64,000 bases of DNA from Diplocarpon mali (GCA_024741835.1 JAENRP010000054.1:1-64000); one strand, 5' to 3'. Positions 24,475-37,100 are shown, counted from the first letter of the stretch. Numbers and translations are program-made. Notes: a model not told the origin generated them from the sequence alone.

Positions 24475-26208
24475 TCAAGAAATAACCACAGGCGACGCAT
24501 GAAGGCCGTTGTTACTATGCGCACTGGCCTCCCGCGGTCTCCACGTCTCCTCCTGTCTGGTTCCAGGCGGTAACCACGCGGGATTACTCGCTACCATCGC
24601 TCTTCCCACGCGGCCAAAATCATCCGACTTCTTCGGCTCCGAGGGGTTGATGGCATACCCGTTGGTGTAGCCGCGCGTCGGCGTATCGAGTCGCGGGGAC
24701 GGACTACGGTTGACGAGGTTGGCGAGAGGCAGGATGCTCTCATCCTTGAGGTCCATCATCTTGGCTTTCTTGTCGGCCTTGCTGCTCTGGCTAGTACGGT
24801 CGTAGAGGTAGAGACCAAAGAAGGTTAGAGCTATGCCCAGGCCCTGGATTTTCGTGGTCGGGTTTTGGAACCAGAGGATTGCTATCACAACCACGAATAC
24901 GCGCTTGATGAGGGAGGCGACGGAGTAGGTCACAGGGGACACCATGGACAGGAGGACGAAGGCGATGATGTTTTGGCCGAAGTGGAAGATGCCGTTGAAG
25001 ACGAACTCTAGGGCGAGGCGCCCGTGATCGAATGCTGGTTTAGAAGGGGAGCCTTCAGCAAGGTCTAGTGATCCGTCGTGGACGAAGTCCCTCAGTAGCC
25101 CTACGCCTTCTGACCAGAACCATATAGGTGATGTAAGAATGAAGGCTAGACCGGAGGAGTAGCAGAGGAGGTTCAGTTTGTCAAGTTTCCGAGACTGGGC
25201 TCCTGATGCCTCTGCTTCAGCTGCGGCGTTGAAAAGACGTTTCGAGAAGATATTTTGCGTGACGAAAATGAGGGCGGCGACGAAGGCGTACAGGATTCCG
25301 AAGAAGTTGCCCTTGAACTCCGCAGAGCAGGCCAGCATCACTCCTAGGGTCAAAGGGACGAGGGAGATGTAGGTAGCAATTGGATAGCGAATATCAAATA
25401 TAACCCGGTATGCCACCACAGTGAACAGAGGGGAGAGCCCTTTGATCGTGTGGACTAGGGAGACGGGGATCTTCATAGTGGCGGAGGAAGAGAGAAGGTG
25501 ACCACCTATTTGGAAACCAGCCAGAGGCAGTGTTGTCATGATAACTTCTCGGGTGGGAGACCGAACCCGATGTTTCAGAGCCGGTATTTTGGTCTGGAGA
25601 CTCGGAAAAACAGTTGCAAGGTAGGAGGAGAAGAGGCAGAGGAAGACAACAAAGGCAAATTGTACAAAAGTGAGGGTTGCTGGCTTGGGAAAGGCATTCA
25701 GAATTGCCTTGGACGAGGTGTTTGTCAGAGCGCTCGACATGTACCAAATTACGCAGAGAACCTACCAGTGTCAGCATTGTCGTTGGGGCACTGGGTTAGA
25801 GACTGCTCCGAGAGGTTTACATACAATCAGCTTGGGCGAGACCGGCGCCTTCAATGCGTCTGCGACTTCGTGCACGTTGGCACTGACGCTCCCCTTCCTC
25901 GATCGTATGGTTTTGAAGGCATCACTCAAGCTCTTTTGTCTGCTGCGTTTCCCTCCGGTACTTGCTTGCCCACTCGGAGCAGAACCCCGCGACCCATTGT
26001 CCGTCCTGGGCTGCCACCTGTCCGCAAAAGCAGACCCGTTCGTGTAGGTGTTTGGTCTGGCCGGACTTGTAGGATACGGCGACATGGCGTCTAACGATTC
26101 GGTTTGATCGGGGGACGTCTCCGTAGAATTGCGCATGGTGGGCAAAGAGTCGGCGGGGAATTTGAAGCTGGGAATTCCAGACACCGATTTTCGAGTCGCG
26201 TGCGGCAT
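24475..26208 (-). CDS. SLY41: SLY41-like TPT-family (triose-phosphate/nucleotide-sugar type) transporter
   Basis: Two exons, 26208-25825 and 25761-24475, encode 556 residues. The 63-nt intron (25762-25824) has a GTATGT donor and ends TAG; splicing joins SPKLI to VLCVIWYMSSALTNT, as the family requires. Residues 1-128 are a polar, Ser/Pro-rich, probably cytosolic tail. Residues of about 129-455 form the hydrophobic TPT/DUF250 domain with repeated membrane segments, including TNTSSKAILNAFPKPATLT and SLVHTIKGLSPLFTV. The C-terminal 100 residues are polar again. Yeast SLY41 acts in the early secretory pathway and suppresses loss of the Rab Ypt1; its substrate is not evident from this sequence. 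It diverges from SF3b2 across about 400 bp. Confidence 0.88.
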
Positions 26209-26607
26209 TGTGCTTGTTTAACGAGTGTGTGGGTCTTCGGGCAGGATCATGTTTGTCGTGGAGCTTCCAGGATTGAGTGTCCTGCCAGCGTCGGTGGTGG
26301 GAGTGATGGAGAAAGCGATGTTACAGCATCTTATTATCGTAATTGTGTCTGAGGCCGAGTTCACAGCAGCGACCGGTAATTGCCGGCGCTAAAATTGCGG
26401 CTTCGACATTCGAAGATCGCCGACGTCCAACGGTAAATGGGTAAACTCTGACTCCGGCCAGCTCAATCCATCAACGCAACAACTCACTTTGATTAATCGC
26501 CAAACAGCGCCTACTTCGCGCAGGTAGACTCGCGAAACGTTCGTTGACTCGGATCGCATAGCTGCAAGCATATCAGCACTTTGGGCGGAACGCCCTCGGA
26601 CGTTAGA
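26209..26607. promoter_or_regulatory. Divergent promoter between the SLY41-like and SF3b2 genes
   Basis: About 400 bp separate the two start codons, which point away from each other, so both 5' untranslated regions and promoters must lie here. I see no recognisable binding site that I would name. Confidence 0.6.
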
Positions 26608-28401
26608 ATGGCGCCTAAAAACATGACCAAGAATCAGATACGGCGGATGAAGAAGAAGGAGCAGAAGAAAGCGCAGGCTTGTCATCCAACAGACTGGATC
26701 ACGAAGTGCATGCTAACAGCCATACAGGTTAGTGAGACGCCAGAGCCAGAGCAACGGCCAGCGGAGGTACCAGAGCCAGCGCCCGAGACAGAGCCAGCGA
26801 ACGGCAAAAGCCCAGACGAGGACGAAGACGAAGATCTGCTCAAGCCCGATGTCTCGATACTCGATATCAGCGCAGATGATCCGAATTTCGAGATGTTCCG
26901 GGATATCATGGAGAAGTTCCGCGCAAGCACCGAGGATGACGAGCCTAGCAAAGCAGCAGATCCGGATAAGGGCGAGGTGTTTTACGACGATGACGATGAA
27001 ATCCCGGATGAAGATGAAGATGCAGATAAAGAGGCGAAGCTTTCAAAGAAGAAGAGGAAGGAGAGGGACAAGCTGTCTGTCGCCGAGTTGAAGGCACTTG
27101 TTCAAAAGCCAGAACTGGTAGAATGGACTGATACCTCCGCGTCAGACCCTCGATTGCTCGTGCAAATCAAGTCGTACCGAAACATCGTCCCGGTACCAAG
27201 TCACTGGTCTCTGAAGCGCGAGTATCTATCGTCCAAGCGTGGGGTTGAGAAGCCCCCATTTGCGCTCCCCAAGTTCATCCAGGAAACTGGCATTGCAGAA
27301 ATGCGCGATGCCGTGTTGGAGAAGCAAAATGACGCAAGCTTGAAGCAGAAGCAGAGAGAAAGAGTTCAGCCTAAGATGGGAAAGCTGGATATCGATTATC
27401 AAAAGTTGTATGAAGCCTTCTTCCGGTTCCAAACAAAGCCGGAACTGACACGCTACGGCGAGGTTTACTACGAAGGCAAGGAATATGAGACCAATCTACG
27501 GCACTTACGTCCTGGCGAGCTGAGCGAGGAATTGAAAGAAGCGTTGAACATCCCGCCTGGAGCTCCCCCACCGTGGCTGATCAACCAACAGCGATTTGGA
27601 CCTCCACCTTCATATCCATCTCTCAAGATTCCGGGCCTCAATGCGCCCCCTCCACCCGGTGGTGCGTGGGGCTTCCACCCTGGTGGATATGGGAAGCCTC
27701 CCGTGGACGAGTTCAACCGGCCGCTCTACGGTGGAGATATCTTTGGCGTTCTACAACCCCAGGTCAACAATCAAGCCGGAGAGCCAGTCGAGCGAATCTT
27801 GTGGGGTGAACTGCAAGCACCGGAGGACGAGTCTGAGGAAGAGGAGAGCGAAGATGAGGAGGATGAGGAGGACGATGATATTGCGGCAGGCCTCCAGACA
27901 CCAAGTGGAACAGAAACCCCTGGTGGATTAGAATCCGCAGTACCATCGGAGTATCCTGGCGACGTCAGTGTCACGGGCGACTTTGACGTCCGAAAATCCA
28001 AACGAGGAATTGATACAGAAGAATCCTCGGCCCCCAGATCAGCATACACGGTCATACCCGAGCGACAGATCCGAGCTGAAGGATTCTTTGGCGGCGAGCG
28101 CGCTTACGACGTTCGTGGTGCGCAGAACGCACATTTACCTGTACTTGGCCAGGATGACGATGGCAGGAAGCGAAAGAAGCCTGGAGATGTAGATGTGGCT
28201 CTTGACCCGGATTCGCTACAGGCGGAGGATGGTATCAGCAAGGATGAGGTCAAACGAAGGTTCGAGGCGCAGAAAAAAGAAGAGAAAGGAGCGTGGTTTG
28301 GCGAGGATCTAAGTGATATGATTGCGCAGGAGAGTCGGAAGAGGCAGAAGAGAGACGAAGACAAGAGGGGGGAGAAGCGCGAGAGGACGTACAGGTTCTA
28401 A
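26608..28401 (+). CDS. CUS1: Splicing factor 3b subunit 2 (SF3B2/SAP145, yeast Cus1)
   Basis: This is a U2 snRNP SF3b component that contacts the branch-site region during spliceosome assembly. Reading starts at the ATG of MAPKNMTKNQ at 26608; the frame is open further upstream but without an ATG. Features in order: a basic KKKEQKKAQ start, acidic low-complexity stretches, the DUF382 core at about residues 170-295 (SHWSLKREYLSSKRG, FALPKFI), the PSP proline-rich segment at about 300-350 (EALNIPPGAPPPWLINQQR, YPSLKIPGLNAPPP), another acidic tract, and a basic C-terminus. Read straight through it is 597 residues. A 51-nt in-frame segment at 26677-26727, with a TGCTAAC branch site and an ACAG end, looks like a GC-AG intron; removing it gives 580 residues and a smoother KKAQ-VSETPEPE junction. 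Confidence 0.93.
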   Translation: MAPKNMTKNQIRRMKKKEQKKAQACHPTDWITKCMLTAIQVSETPEPEQRPAEVPEPAPETEPANGKSPDEDEDEDLLKPDVSILDISADDPNFEMFRDIMEKFRASTEDDEPSKAADPDKGEVFYDDDDEIPDEDEDADKEAKLSKKKRKERDKLSVAELKALVQKPELVEWTDTSASDPRLLVQIKSYRNIVPVPSHWSLKREYLSSKRGVEKPPFALPKFIQETGIAEMRDAVLEKQNDASLKQKQRERVQPKMGKLDIDYQKLYEAFFRFQTKPELTRYGEVYYEGKEYETNLRHLRPGELSEELKEALNIPPGAPPPWLINQQRFGPPPSYPSLKIPGLNAPPPPGGAWGFHPGGYGKPPVDEFNRPLYGGDIFGVLQPQVNNQAGEPVERILWGELQAPEDESEEEESEDEEDEEDDDIAAGLQTPSGTETPGGLESAVPSEYPGDVSVTGDFDVRKSKRGIDTEESSAPRSAYTVIPERQIRAEGFFGGERAYDVRGAQNAHLPVLGQDDDGRKRKKPGDVDVALDPDSLQAEDGISKDEVKRRFEAQKKEEKGAWFGEDLSDMIAQESRKRQKRDEDKRGEKRERTYRF

Positions 28402-28803
28402 AATACGGAGGGAGGCATCGGGCGGGCGTAGGGTTCCGCGAAGAGAGAAGCGCCAGAGGAAACAACTGTAATATCAGAAAATAAAGTAGGCTGCCGCAAT
28501 GCTTACTTTAAGTATACACCTAACACTCTCTCACTACCTACCCTGTTTTATTAAACATGTCTTTTATCAGAGACTTCCAAAATATGCCAGTCCTAGATCA
28601 TCTTTCCTGCTCTCCTCTGCATCTATCCGATGCTGCTAGGTCACATAGGCACGTGACCTGGCACCCACATTAGCGGCCGCTAGCGCATCGCGACTCCCAA
28701 ATACTTCGATCCAAGACCGGGATCATACTTCTGCATTTCTCTCACAACTTTCCGAACATAAACACACTCGCGAAGCGGCCGACCACGTCGCAGAAGAGGC
28801 AAG
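28402..28803. promoter_or_regulatory. SF3b2 3' end and promoter of the SR-rich gene
   Basis: The left part should hold the SF3b2 3' untranslated region; an AAAATAAAG-like signal lies near 28480. The right part is a pyrimidine-rich leader before the ATG at 28804. A CACGTG box lies at 28650-28655 inside a 16-base sequence repeated exactly at 32954-32969. Confidence 0.55.
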
Positions 28804-31800
28804 ATGGATCGAGGAAGAGACCGAAGGTTCGTTTGCTGTTTCCTTTCTTCTTTTGTTTGGGGAGCCGCGCTCGCGGTTCTGTATTGCGACTTGGATCTCT
28901 GGCCTTGGATTCTGGCGTCCTGGATCTACCCCTGGAACCGGACCTCGAACCAAATACTTGCATACTTTATCACGCATACGCCGCCTGGACGAAACTGGTT
29001 CTTGGACTGGTGATCGTTCTTAATATTGGTATTGGCGCGTTAAAGATTGAGAAATAAACCATCGAGGTCTCGAATACAGCGTTACGGCGACGCGAAGAGT
29101 ACGGGCTCCGGGCGATGACGAGGCGAGATAAATCCTGCCTGCTGCGAACAGCGGATGCATTGGGGAACGGACGGCCTCCTAGCGGTGCACCAGGGCAATC
29201 TAGCCACTATCCAACACCACCGAGGAGATTCTGGTATCGTCCGATGTTTCCAGAGGCCGGACGAGCGGTACTTAACTACAGCCTTACCTAAGGAGCCGGA
29301 AATAAATTCGGGCGGCTTTGGAATAGGGCCACTCATTTGGAGAAGAGAGCGTTCATGTCATGCTTCATCGAATGATGGCGATAGGAAAATGGGGGTGCAA
29401 CTCCGCCTCGGCCTAGAAAGATGGGGCTTTATCAAGACCAAGATCGCCAGAGCTCCCCGAGTTCTTTTGCCCCCAGCGCTGGCGATATGCTTGCTGAATT
29501 TCAACGGCGGTACACGGCAAAGGGGTGCAAATTTGCCTGGACAGACGACTGTACGCGCTGGTCTGGCGCCAGTTGAGATATGTGGCTCTCGTATACCCCT
29601 TCAAGTTTTGAGTACCTCAGTTCGCCTAGCTTGCAAAGCCTAACCCCAACACCCATTCTGGCGTCAACTTGGGATGATGATCAAGAACTGGATTTGGATT
29701 TACGCCTTAGTCAAGCTATTCTCATGAGCAGCCATGATCTTCTGGGCTCTGGCAGAAATCAGCAAGGAAAATCGCTTTCCCTCGATGCATCACGTACACA
29801 TTTCAATATTGCCACAACAACGGGCCCCGTTCCCTAAGCGGACCTTTGAGCAATATTCCTGTCAGACTTGTCCTCAGCTACTCGGAGCGGCCCATGAACT
29901 AGCTTTTCAACCCCATCTGTTCAATATTGAGTTTTGGACTCACGGCCCGGAGTACCCTCAAGTTTACCGCCAGCGCAAAATGCTCGCAACATTGTGCTTT
30001 CACCTGCAGATATCTCTCCGGGCATGACAACTGGACAGTGCCTAAATTCACAGCTAGCAAACTTCTAGCATTATCCTCGCCCTACAGCTTCTATGAGTGC
30101 TTAATTCATGGCACAGCGACAGTGCTCAGCTCCACAACCAGTGCAACTAGAGTCTCATTATCTACCGGCTCCGAATTCTGCTCTAGTGATGACAGCTGGC
30201 CAGCACCCAGGTCCACAGCAAACGCCTTGGTCACACCATAATCTGTCTTGAGCCTAAAAAAAAAATTCCTCGAATAATGGCCTGGGAACCGGCTCTACGA
30301 TCACAGCTATCTTTAACCAGTGACATAAACAAAGCTCTGGATCTGAATGATTCTCGTGAAACGAAGAAGCGACGGGCTCAGATCGGGTATCATCCGAGTA
30401 CACTAGTGTTGATGAGATTTGGCATTCGGCTTCAGCTCCAAGATCGGATAGTCGCTCAGCCGCAACGACGCGGTGATTTCTCCAAGAACCAAGGCCAGCA
30501 TCAACCGATTGCAGTAGTTGCAGTATTACTGGTGACATTCGGAGTTATCTCTCATATCGAAGACTGGTTATTAGTCCAGGTGCAACTTCAGACTCAGTGC
30601 TTTTAACACCACCAGCCGAGCCGCTACCTGCCCGTTTTCAGGAGCTCCATCCAGATTCCGCATTCCGTTGCTGAGAGGAATTTTAATAGTTTAAATTTAG
30701 AACTCATGGCTTTACTTGTACTTTCACCGACCAATACTGACTTTTGCTGCATAGAGATAGATTCCGCGATAGCGAGAACGATAGCGAAGTTACCATGTTG
30801 GGTAGAGGCGAGTCCTACAGACCTAGTGGCGCTGCCCGCCCTCGGTCTCCTGTCAGAAATGATACCTTCAGAGACAGATCTCCCCGGAGAGACAGGCCAC
30901 GCACTCCACCTGGCGACAGCTACCACCCCGGCAGAAATCGATCTCCAAGACGCAGATCCAGATCGAGAACCCCACCAAGAAGAGAGCGTTCCCCGTTGAG
31001 GGATAAGTGGCGAGCAAGACCCAGATCTCCCCTCCGCGCAAGGTCTCCGCGTGCTAGATCTCCGCCACGAGCAAGAAGCCCACGCAGATTCTCACCGCGT
31101 AGAGACGAAGAGCGTAGGGCCAGAACCCCACCAAGAAGAGATGAGAGGTCAGTTTTTGAAGAGTTTGTACTGTGTGTATATTGATTAAATATTCCAGGAG
31201 ACGATCAAGATCACCATTTGAGCGTGAGCGTCCCGGGCAGCGGGCTAGGTCGCCTTTTCGAAGATCTCCTCCAGCTGGTCCCCGAGGCGGGTATGTGCGA
31301 CCACGTTCGCGAAGCGCGGATCGCAGAGATGATCGAGTCTCTACAGGTACAAGCTCCGCAAATAGGAGACGTCCTCGCTCCCCTTCACCTTCGTCTGCTA
31401 GGACTTCTGGATCTACCTCCCTTCGTTCATCTCCACATATCCACCCAGAACGTCTATATTTAACACATAATGCAGGCCGCGAAAATGGACCTCGCTCGCC
31501 GCCCAATCGCGAGCGATCACCACCAGCTCAGCTTGCGTATCGAGGAAGAGACACGGATAGGTCAACTCCCCGAGAGCGCTCACCAGGACGCCCAACAGCT
31601 CCAAGATCCCCTCCCCGAGGACCCGCTGGTTTTCGACCTCCTCCTACTGGTCCAAGTGGAGCAAGTGGAGGCCGAAACTTTACTGCACCTGTATCGTCTT
31701 TATCAAATCAAAACTCGACATCTCATCACTCGGCCCCAATCGTACCGCCTGCCGGCCCTCGTGGGTATGTACCTTCAGCACGAGGTTCATACAGAGGGGG

Positions 31801-32389
31801 TCGAGGCTCATTTGGGAGCGATCGAACCGCGAGACCAGACAGCACATCCTGGGGCGCTGCACCACCACAACGTCAAACACCAGATGTTGTCCCTCGAATC
31901 ACAACCCCGGCCCCTCGGCCTACCCCAACCCCCTCGCCCGTCATCTCATCCGCTCCATCAGTACCTACTATCGTTCCAACAGGACCGGCAGCAGGCATTC
32001 CGACCGGACCCCGAGCAGGTGTCCCGACTCGTCCCAACCTCCAGCATTCCTCTAGCATCTACAACCGCAATCCATCCATCTCAAACGCCAGCGGTGGCCC
32101 TCGCCTGCATCCTGCACTGAACAACATGCCACAAATCATTCCCGGGGGCCGAATCGACCCAACATCCACAGGTTTCACACCTGAAACCGCCATTCACTTG
32201 AAGAAACTCGAAGAAGAAGAAGAGATTTTGCGAGCGAAACTGTATGCTAAGGAGGAGAGACTGAACCAGTCCATGAGGCAGTGGGACCGATTGAGTCGTG
32301 AATCAGCAGCTTGCAGCTTGAGAAGCGAGTACAGCGAGCGGCATGTTAGACAGCTGGCTGGGGAGAGCGTTGGTGGTGCCGCTTTCTAG
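28804..32389 (+). CDS. Arginine/serine-rich (SR-like) protein with a 1.93-kb first intron
   Basis: The proposed exons are 28804-28826, 30755-31147 and 31198-32389 (535 residues). Exon 1 encodes MDRGRDR plus two bases. The 1,928-nt intron has a GTTCGT donor and a TACTGAC branch site 18 bases before the CATAG end. The join is in frame and continues the same Arg/Asp-rich style (RDRFRDSENDSEV). The second intron (50 nt, 31148-31197) is ordinary. The protein has dense RSP/RSR repeats over the first 200 residues, a Pro/Ala/Gly-rich middle, and a short charged helix near the C-terminus (IHLKKLEEEEEILRAKLYAK). SR-type composition suggests pre-mRNA processing, but no RNA-binding domain is visible. If exon 1 is wrong, translation could begin at MLGRGESYRP near 30,795. 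A 51-nt in-frame GTTCAT...GCAG segment near 31,430-31,480 may be another intron. Confidence 0.68.
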
Positions 32390-34169
32390 GCCCGAGAAGA
32401 AAAACTGGTCTTGGTTTTGTTTGGGGCTGGGCTGGGCTTGATTGCTTGTTATTATACTGTCCCGGATGCGATTAGGAGGGCCACGGCAATGCAGCGACAG
32501 CATTGGCAAGTTAGAAAGCATAGCGAGGCGTTATCTGGGCGTACAATTTGATGATTGATACCAGGAGCCGTAGGCTTGTGCATGTACGTATATGTGTAGA
32601 TAGCCAGCGGCCTATTATGCTACCGTATGGACATTAGTGTCTCTAAAGACGAATCCGCGGAATCTTACTGCTATAATATTACCGTACGACGGACTCCACG
32701 GTGCTAGCTAGAATTCCAGGCTATGTTTGTTTTGGGCTGCTGGAAAGTGGCAGATGTGACGAGATTTCTGGATCTTTTTCTACGAGCTATAGCATGGCAT
32801 AGAGTGGTTAGGTATTCACGAACCGTACGATCAGCGACCCCTCATCAGCTTGCAGATGAGAAAAGCTTATTGCACATCTTTTCTTCGATCGAAGCGTTTG
32901 CCAAAGGTAAGGGAAGCAACCAAGCGAAAAACCGTAACCTACCGCACCTACTCTAGGCACGTGACCTGGATGCATCGGAGGGGGATTCACCCCGGCAGCT
33001 ATTCTCCGAGGCCCGCGATAGCCAGCACTGCCAGGCAGTGTTGCGCTCTGCACTTCTGACAGGAGATGGCCGTTGCATTTCTCGAAACCCGGCTCTGGGG
33101 AGCAGGGCAGATGGAAATCAGGCTGGTGTCTGAGATTGGCGGTTGGGAGCTTGCGACGAGGAGCACGGAGCAGGGGCTGGTGCTGGTCACGTGAGTGGTA
33201 TACGTGTGGGAGAGAGCGACGTCCTTGCGGTTAGGCTGATCCCGGGTTTGAAGGCTTGATTGTGTGTGTTCTTGGACGGGGGCTTTGTTTATATCTGTTT
33301 TGGACTTTTGTTTTGTTCAGATATTTCAATATGAATTATTTTTGCTACTCTGGGTTCTGTTTCAGATGCTGGGCATATTTTTATTACTTTTACAACTCTC
33401 TATAAATATGTGTATATATCATACAAGTCTCAACCGAACCAAGTCACGATCGAATTCGTTAGTAATCATTATCCGCTTGTATCAAACTCAAGTTTATGTA
33501 TTATCGGGTCAGAAAAAATTGTTTATCAAGCATATGTACATACACATAGCTTGATTCACAACCATTAATCTAATAGCTGCAGCCTGCATGCAATTGTCTG
33601 CTGGCTTGGTATTTCTACATACATTGTATACAATTTTCAATGCTATCCCATCCCCTGGCATCCAGATAACCAGTAACAGCCACATCCCACCCAAGAACTC
33701 TCGCGCCCTCCCCCGTGGGAAAGCCAGCGCAGCAAATATGTAAAGACAATGGTATCTCGCTTCGCTCACAACAAGGCATCGCGGCAGCAGCAGCAAGACA
33801 TAGAAACCCAGCAAAAGAATCAAAGAAAGTGATGATTATGTACAAACGTGTAAACTATATACAACGAATACGCCCATTTGCATTCCTAGATGTAGTGCCT
33901 GCGGAAAACCGCTAACTGCATATGCAAAAGCACATCGAAGCAAGAGCACAAGGGACGCCCACCGCAAGCTCAGTCCTCGTCCGAGTCAAGAATCTCAATA
34001 ACGATGGAAGAAAGTGTGTGCTCAGCGGCCCCTAGATCGCTCGCTCGCTGTACTCTGTTATTTGGGTCGGCCTTTATATTACTCGAAGGTACGCTGAGGG
34101 ACAACACATCAGCCCCAATTTCCAATCCGATCAAATATGTGAGGAAAAGATTTCACGGCTTGCCGCCAC
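32390..34169. other. 1.8-kb intergenic stretch, convergent 3' ends
   Basis: This lies between the SR-rich gene (plus) and the coiled-coil gene (minus). No supported coding region: the frames of about 80-100 codons lack codon bias or domains. It contains CACGTG boxes at 32958-32963 and near 33186 and a T-rich stretch around 33,290-33,400. A CACGTG pair here is odd for a region between two 3' ends and may signal an unannotated transcript. Confidence 0.45.
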
Positions 34170-37100
34170 TCACTGCTTCTCGCCGCCATCGCCCGCAGTA
34201 AATGCAGTGACGGTTTGGGGTATACCATCATCTTCGGGCTCGTAAGAAAGATGCTTTTCTGACCGGCGAGTGCGTTTGGCAGGGCTATCCTGAATACTAG
34301 TTTCGTGCGTGGCGCCGTTACTGACACCTTTGAGGCTGCCGAAACCCCCATTCTGAGCACCCGGGGAAGAGCCACTCGCGAGCTTCCGCTTGAGGGTATT
34401 ACCGGCTTCGCCGGAACCTGAAGCTTCACGTGGCGCGGGGGTTCCAAACGTAGCTCGCGAGATTGGAGCACCAGATGCACTCTGTGAAGGCTGAGGTTGT
34501 TGGTTCGTCACTCTGCCCGCCTTCATATTCTCCATTTCTGCCACTTTACGACGCAACTTCTCAACTGCTTCGGCAAGCTCGACCGTTTTTTCATTGGTTT
34601 CCGCATATTCGATGCTGAGATCACGCACTTGTTTGTCGGTTTGTTTCGCGAGTGATGACAATTTTTCCCGAGTAGCCTCAATCTCTTTACGATGCTCTTT
34701 CTGATATGTTTCCAGAGCTGACTTTTCCGGCTTGTTTTCGGGTATGAGTGGCCTAAACTCCTGAACTTCTTGCAGCTTCAGTTTCAACGTTTGTATATTT
34801 GCTTCCAATGTAAGCTGCGAGGCTTGCAGATGGGTTAACTTCAACTGTGTATCTTGAATGTTTGGATACTGTTCGATCATAGTTTGCACAATGGCTGAAT
34901 GGAGGTCTCTGGTGTTGATATTGTCAACCCTGGACTGCAAACTGCCGATAGCTTCCGTGTTTGCCTCAATTTTGGTTGCCAAGGATGTGGTGATGTTAAG
35001 TGCAGTGTTTTTCACGTCACTCATCAACTTCTGCTCAAGAGAGCGCGGGGCAAAGAGACTTTGCTGCTGGATCATCCGAACAGCAGCCCCCGCTGCAGGA
35101 CCAATCAAATTATTCATGGCATTCAGAATTGCCTGGTCTTGCTTGGTGACAGCAGCGTTCAAGGTATCGAGGGAGCCCTTCAAGGAATCATAAGACTTTT
35201 TGATCGAGGCGTAAGAGCCATCTAACGTCTCCTGGGAAGCCGTCAAAGCCCTTACAGACGCCTCGACAGCATCCAAGCGAGATGGAATTCCCGAGAGTTT
35301 GATCTCGTCTTTGATGACCTCCTCTATAACGAGTTCTCGAACCGAAGCTCCGGTCTCGTCCAACATAGTAGCGACTGCTTCTTGGAATTTTGCATTGTAT
35401 TTATCTTCCAGAGCATCTAATTTCAACTTTATGATCGAGTCATGGCTAGAGTCTTGATTTACGGCATCTTCACATCTCTCTTTCATTCGGCCCGGACTCG
35501 AGGACATAGTGTTGGCTGTGTTGGCGGCGTCGTTAGAGGTAGATTGAGTAGCCGATAGAGCTAGATCCGCTGGGACAATTGCCTGACGTTGCTCGGGTGT
35601 CGATAACAGACTTTGGATATTATCTTTTAAGGGCTTGAGTGAACCAAAATGATCTGACAGTTTTTTCAGGCGATCTTCAAATTGCAAAAGATCAAGCGCA
35701 CCTTCCGCCTTGGCCTCGAGCCCTGTAATTGCAGATTTCATATGGCTGGCCTTCTGCTCGATAGCATTCAGACGGGCTTTCAACAAGTTTGTCTCGGAAT
35801 TTAGAGCATCTAAACCAGGATTTATCTTGAAGACTCCATCGTCTTTCAGTTCAGCAAGCTGGGTCAGCTGAGCAGACACAGTCTTGATCTGCTCCTCAAG
35901 TGCCTTTATCCGGCTGTTGACGGCGGGACTAATAGAGGCCGCTTCTGGCTTCGGAATCGAGGACAGAGAGCTTTCAATCAGGGATAATCTGCCCTTGAGT
36001 TCGTCGAGGGAAGTCTGGTCCGCAAACTTTGTCTCAACAGCTGATAATCTGCCCTTGAAAGTATTTACGGCCCTGGTTAACGAGTCCTCGCCATCCGAGA
36101 GCTTTTGAATAGTGGTTTCGAGTTCCTTCGACGCATTCTTGATAGTGGCGATTGTCTGTTTGTACGAGTTGGAATCTATATCAAGTGTATCAAGACGAGA
36201 GTCTTGTGTATCGGCACGCTTCTCTAGCTGTGAGATATCGGTATACACACTAGCCAGTAGGATCTTGAGTCGTTCGAACTGATCCTTGTTCGCGGATTGC
36301 TTTCTCACCTCGCTAATCTCTGTCTGCATGGTCGGAATAGGCGCAATGGCTTCATCAAGCTCATCCTGTCTCGTCTTGACATTCTTCATAGCGAGATTAA
36401 TGTTATTGATTTGAGTTTGCAAACTTGCTTTCTCCTGGCTCCACAAATCCTGATCTTTTTGAGAAGCCTTTTCGAGTTCGGAAATTTTCTTTTCCAACCC
36501 CTGCTGGGCTGTCTGATCAGCCTTCTGCTTCGTCTCCCATAAGTTCTTCTGATCGTTGAAGAGTTTTCGGACACCTTCGCAAGTCTTCTCGAAAGAAACC
36601 ATACGCTCCTGAATCTTCTCTTTCTCTTGATTCGTAGAACCTTCTATCGTCTTGACCATAGTTGGTACTACTTGCTCTGCAGTTCGAGCTGCCATTTGGG
36701 TAAGCAAGATATCTTTCTGCCTGACTCGTTCGCTCGCAACTTGGAAAACCCTTTCCGCTTCTTTCCTAGCCAATGTTTGTGCCTCCCGCATTGGTGGAAA
36801 TTTGTCGTGATTTGGCTTGGTCTTCTCGTACTCTGCAGTCCTCTTTTCAAGCGCAGTCTTGGCATGCTTTTCTTTGGTTTTCAAGGATGACATATCCGTT
36901 ATCTCATCGATCAGGTGCTTCAGCGCGTCGCTGATGATGTTGGTTAGCACTGCAGTTGGCTGGTTTTGAGAGTCCATTGAAACGCCGGGCGGCGACCTAG
37001 TCAATGGAGAGACACTCGCAGCTATTCGTTCTGCAGTGTTCTGCGAGGGCCGTAATGCTGGGGCCTTTTCCTGCCGGTTGCCCACCTTTACCCCCACGGT

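Noticed and set aside
29155..29643. 162-codon plus-strand frame inside the proposed long intron
   Set aside because: No recognisable domain, no codon preference like the neighbours, and no start context. It remains possible but unsupported.
31470..32120. 216-codon plus-strand frame within the SR-rich gene
   Set aside because: An alternative frame of the RS/Pro-rich exon. The exon structure and protein style support the other frame.
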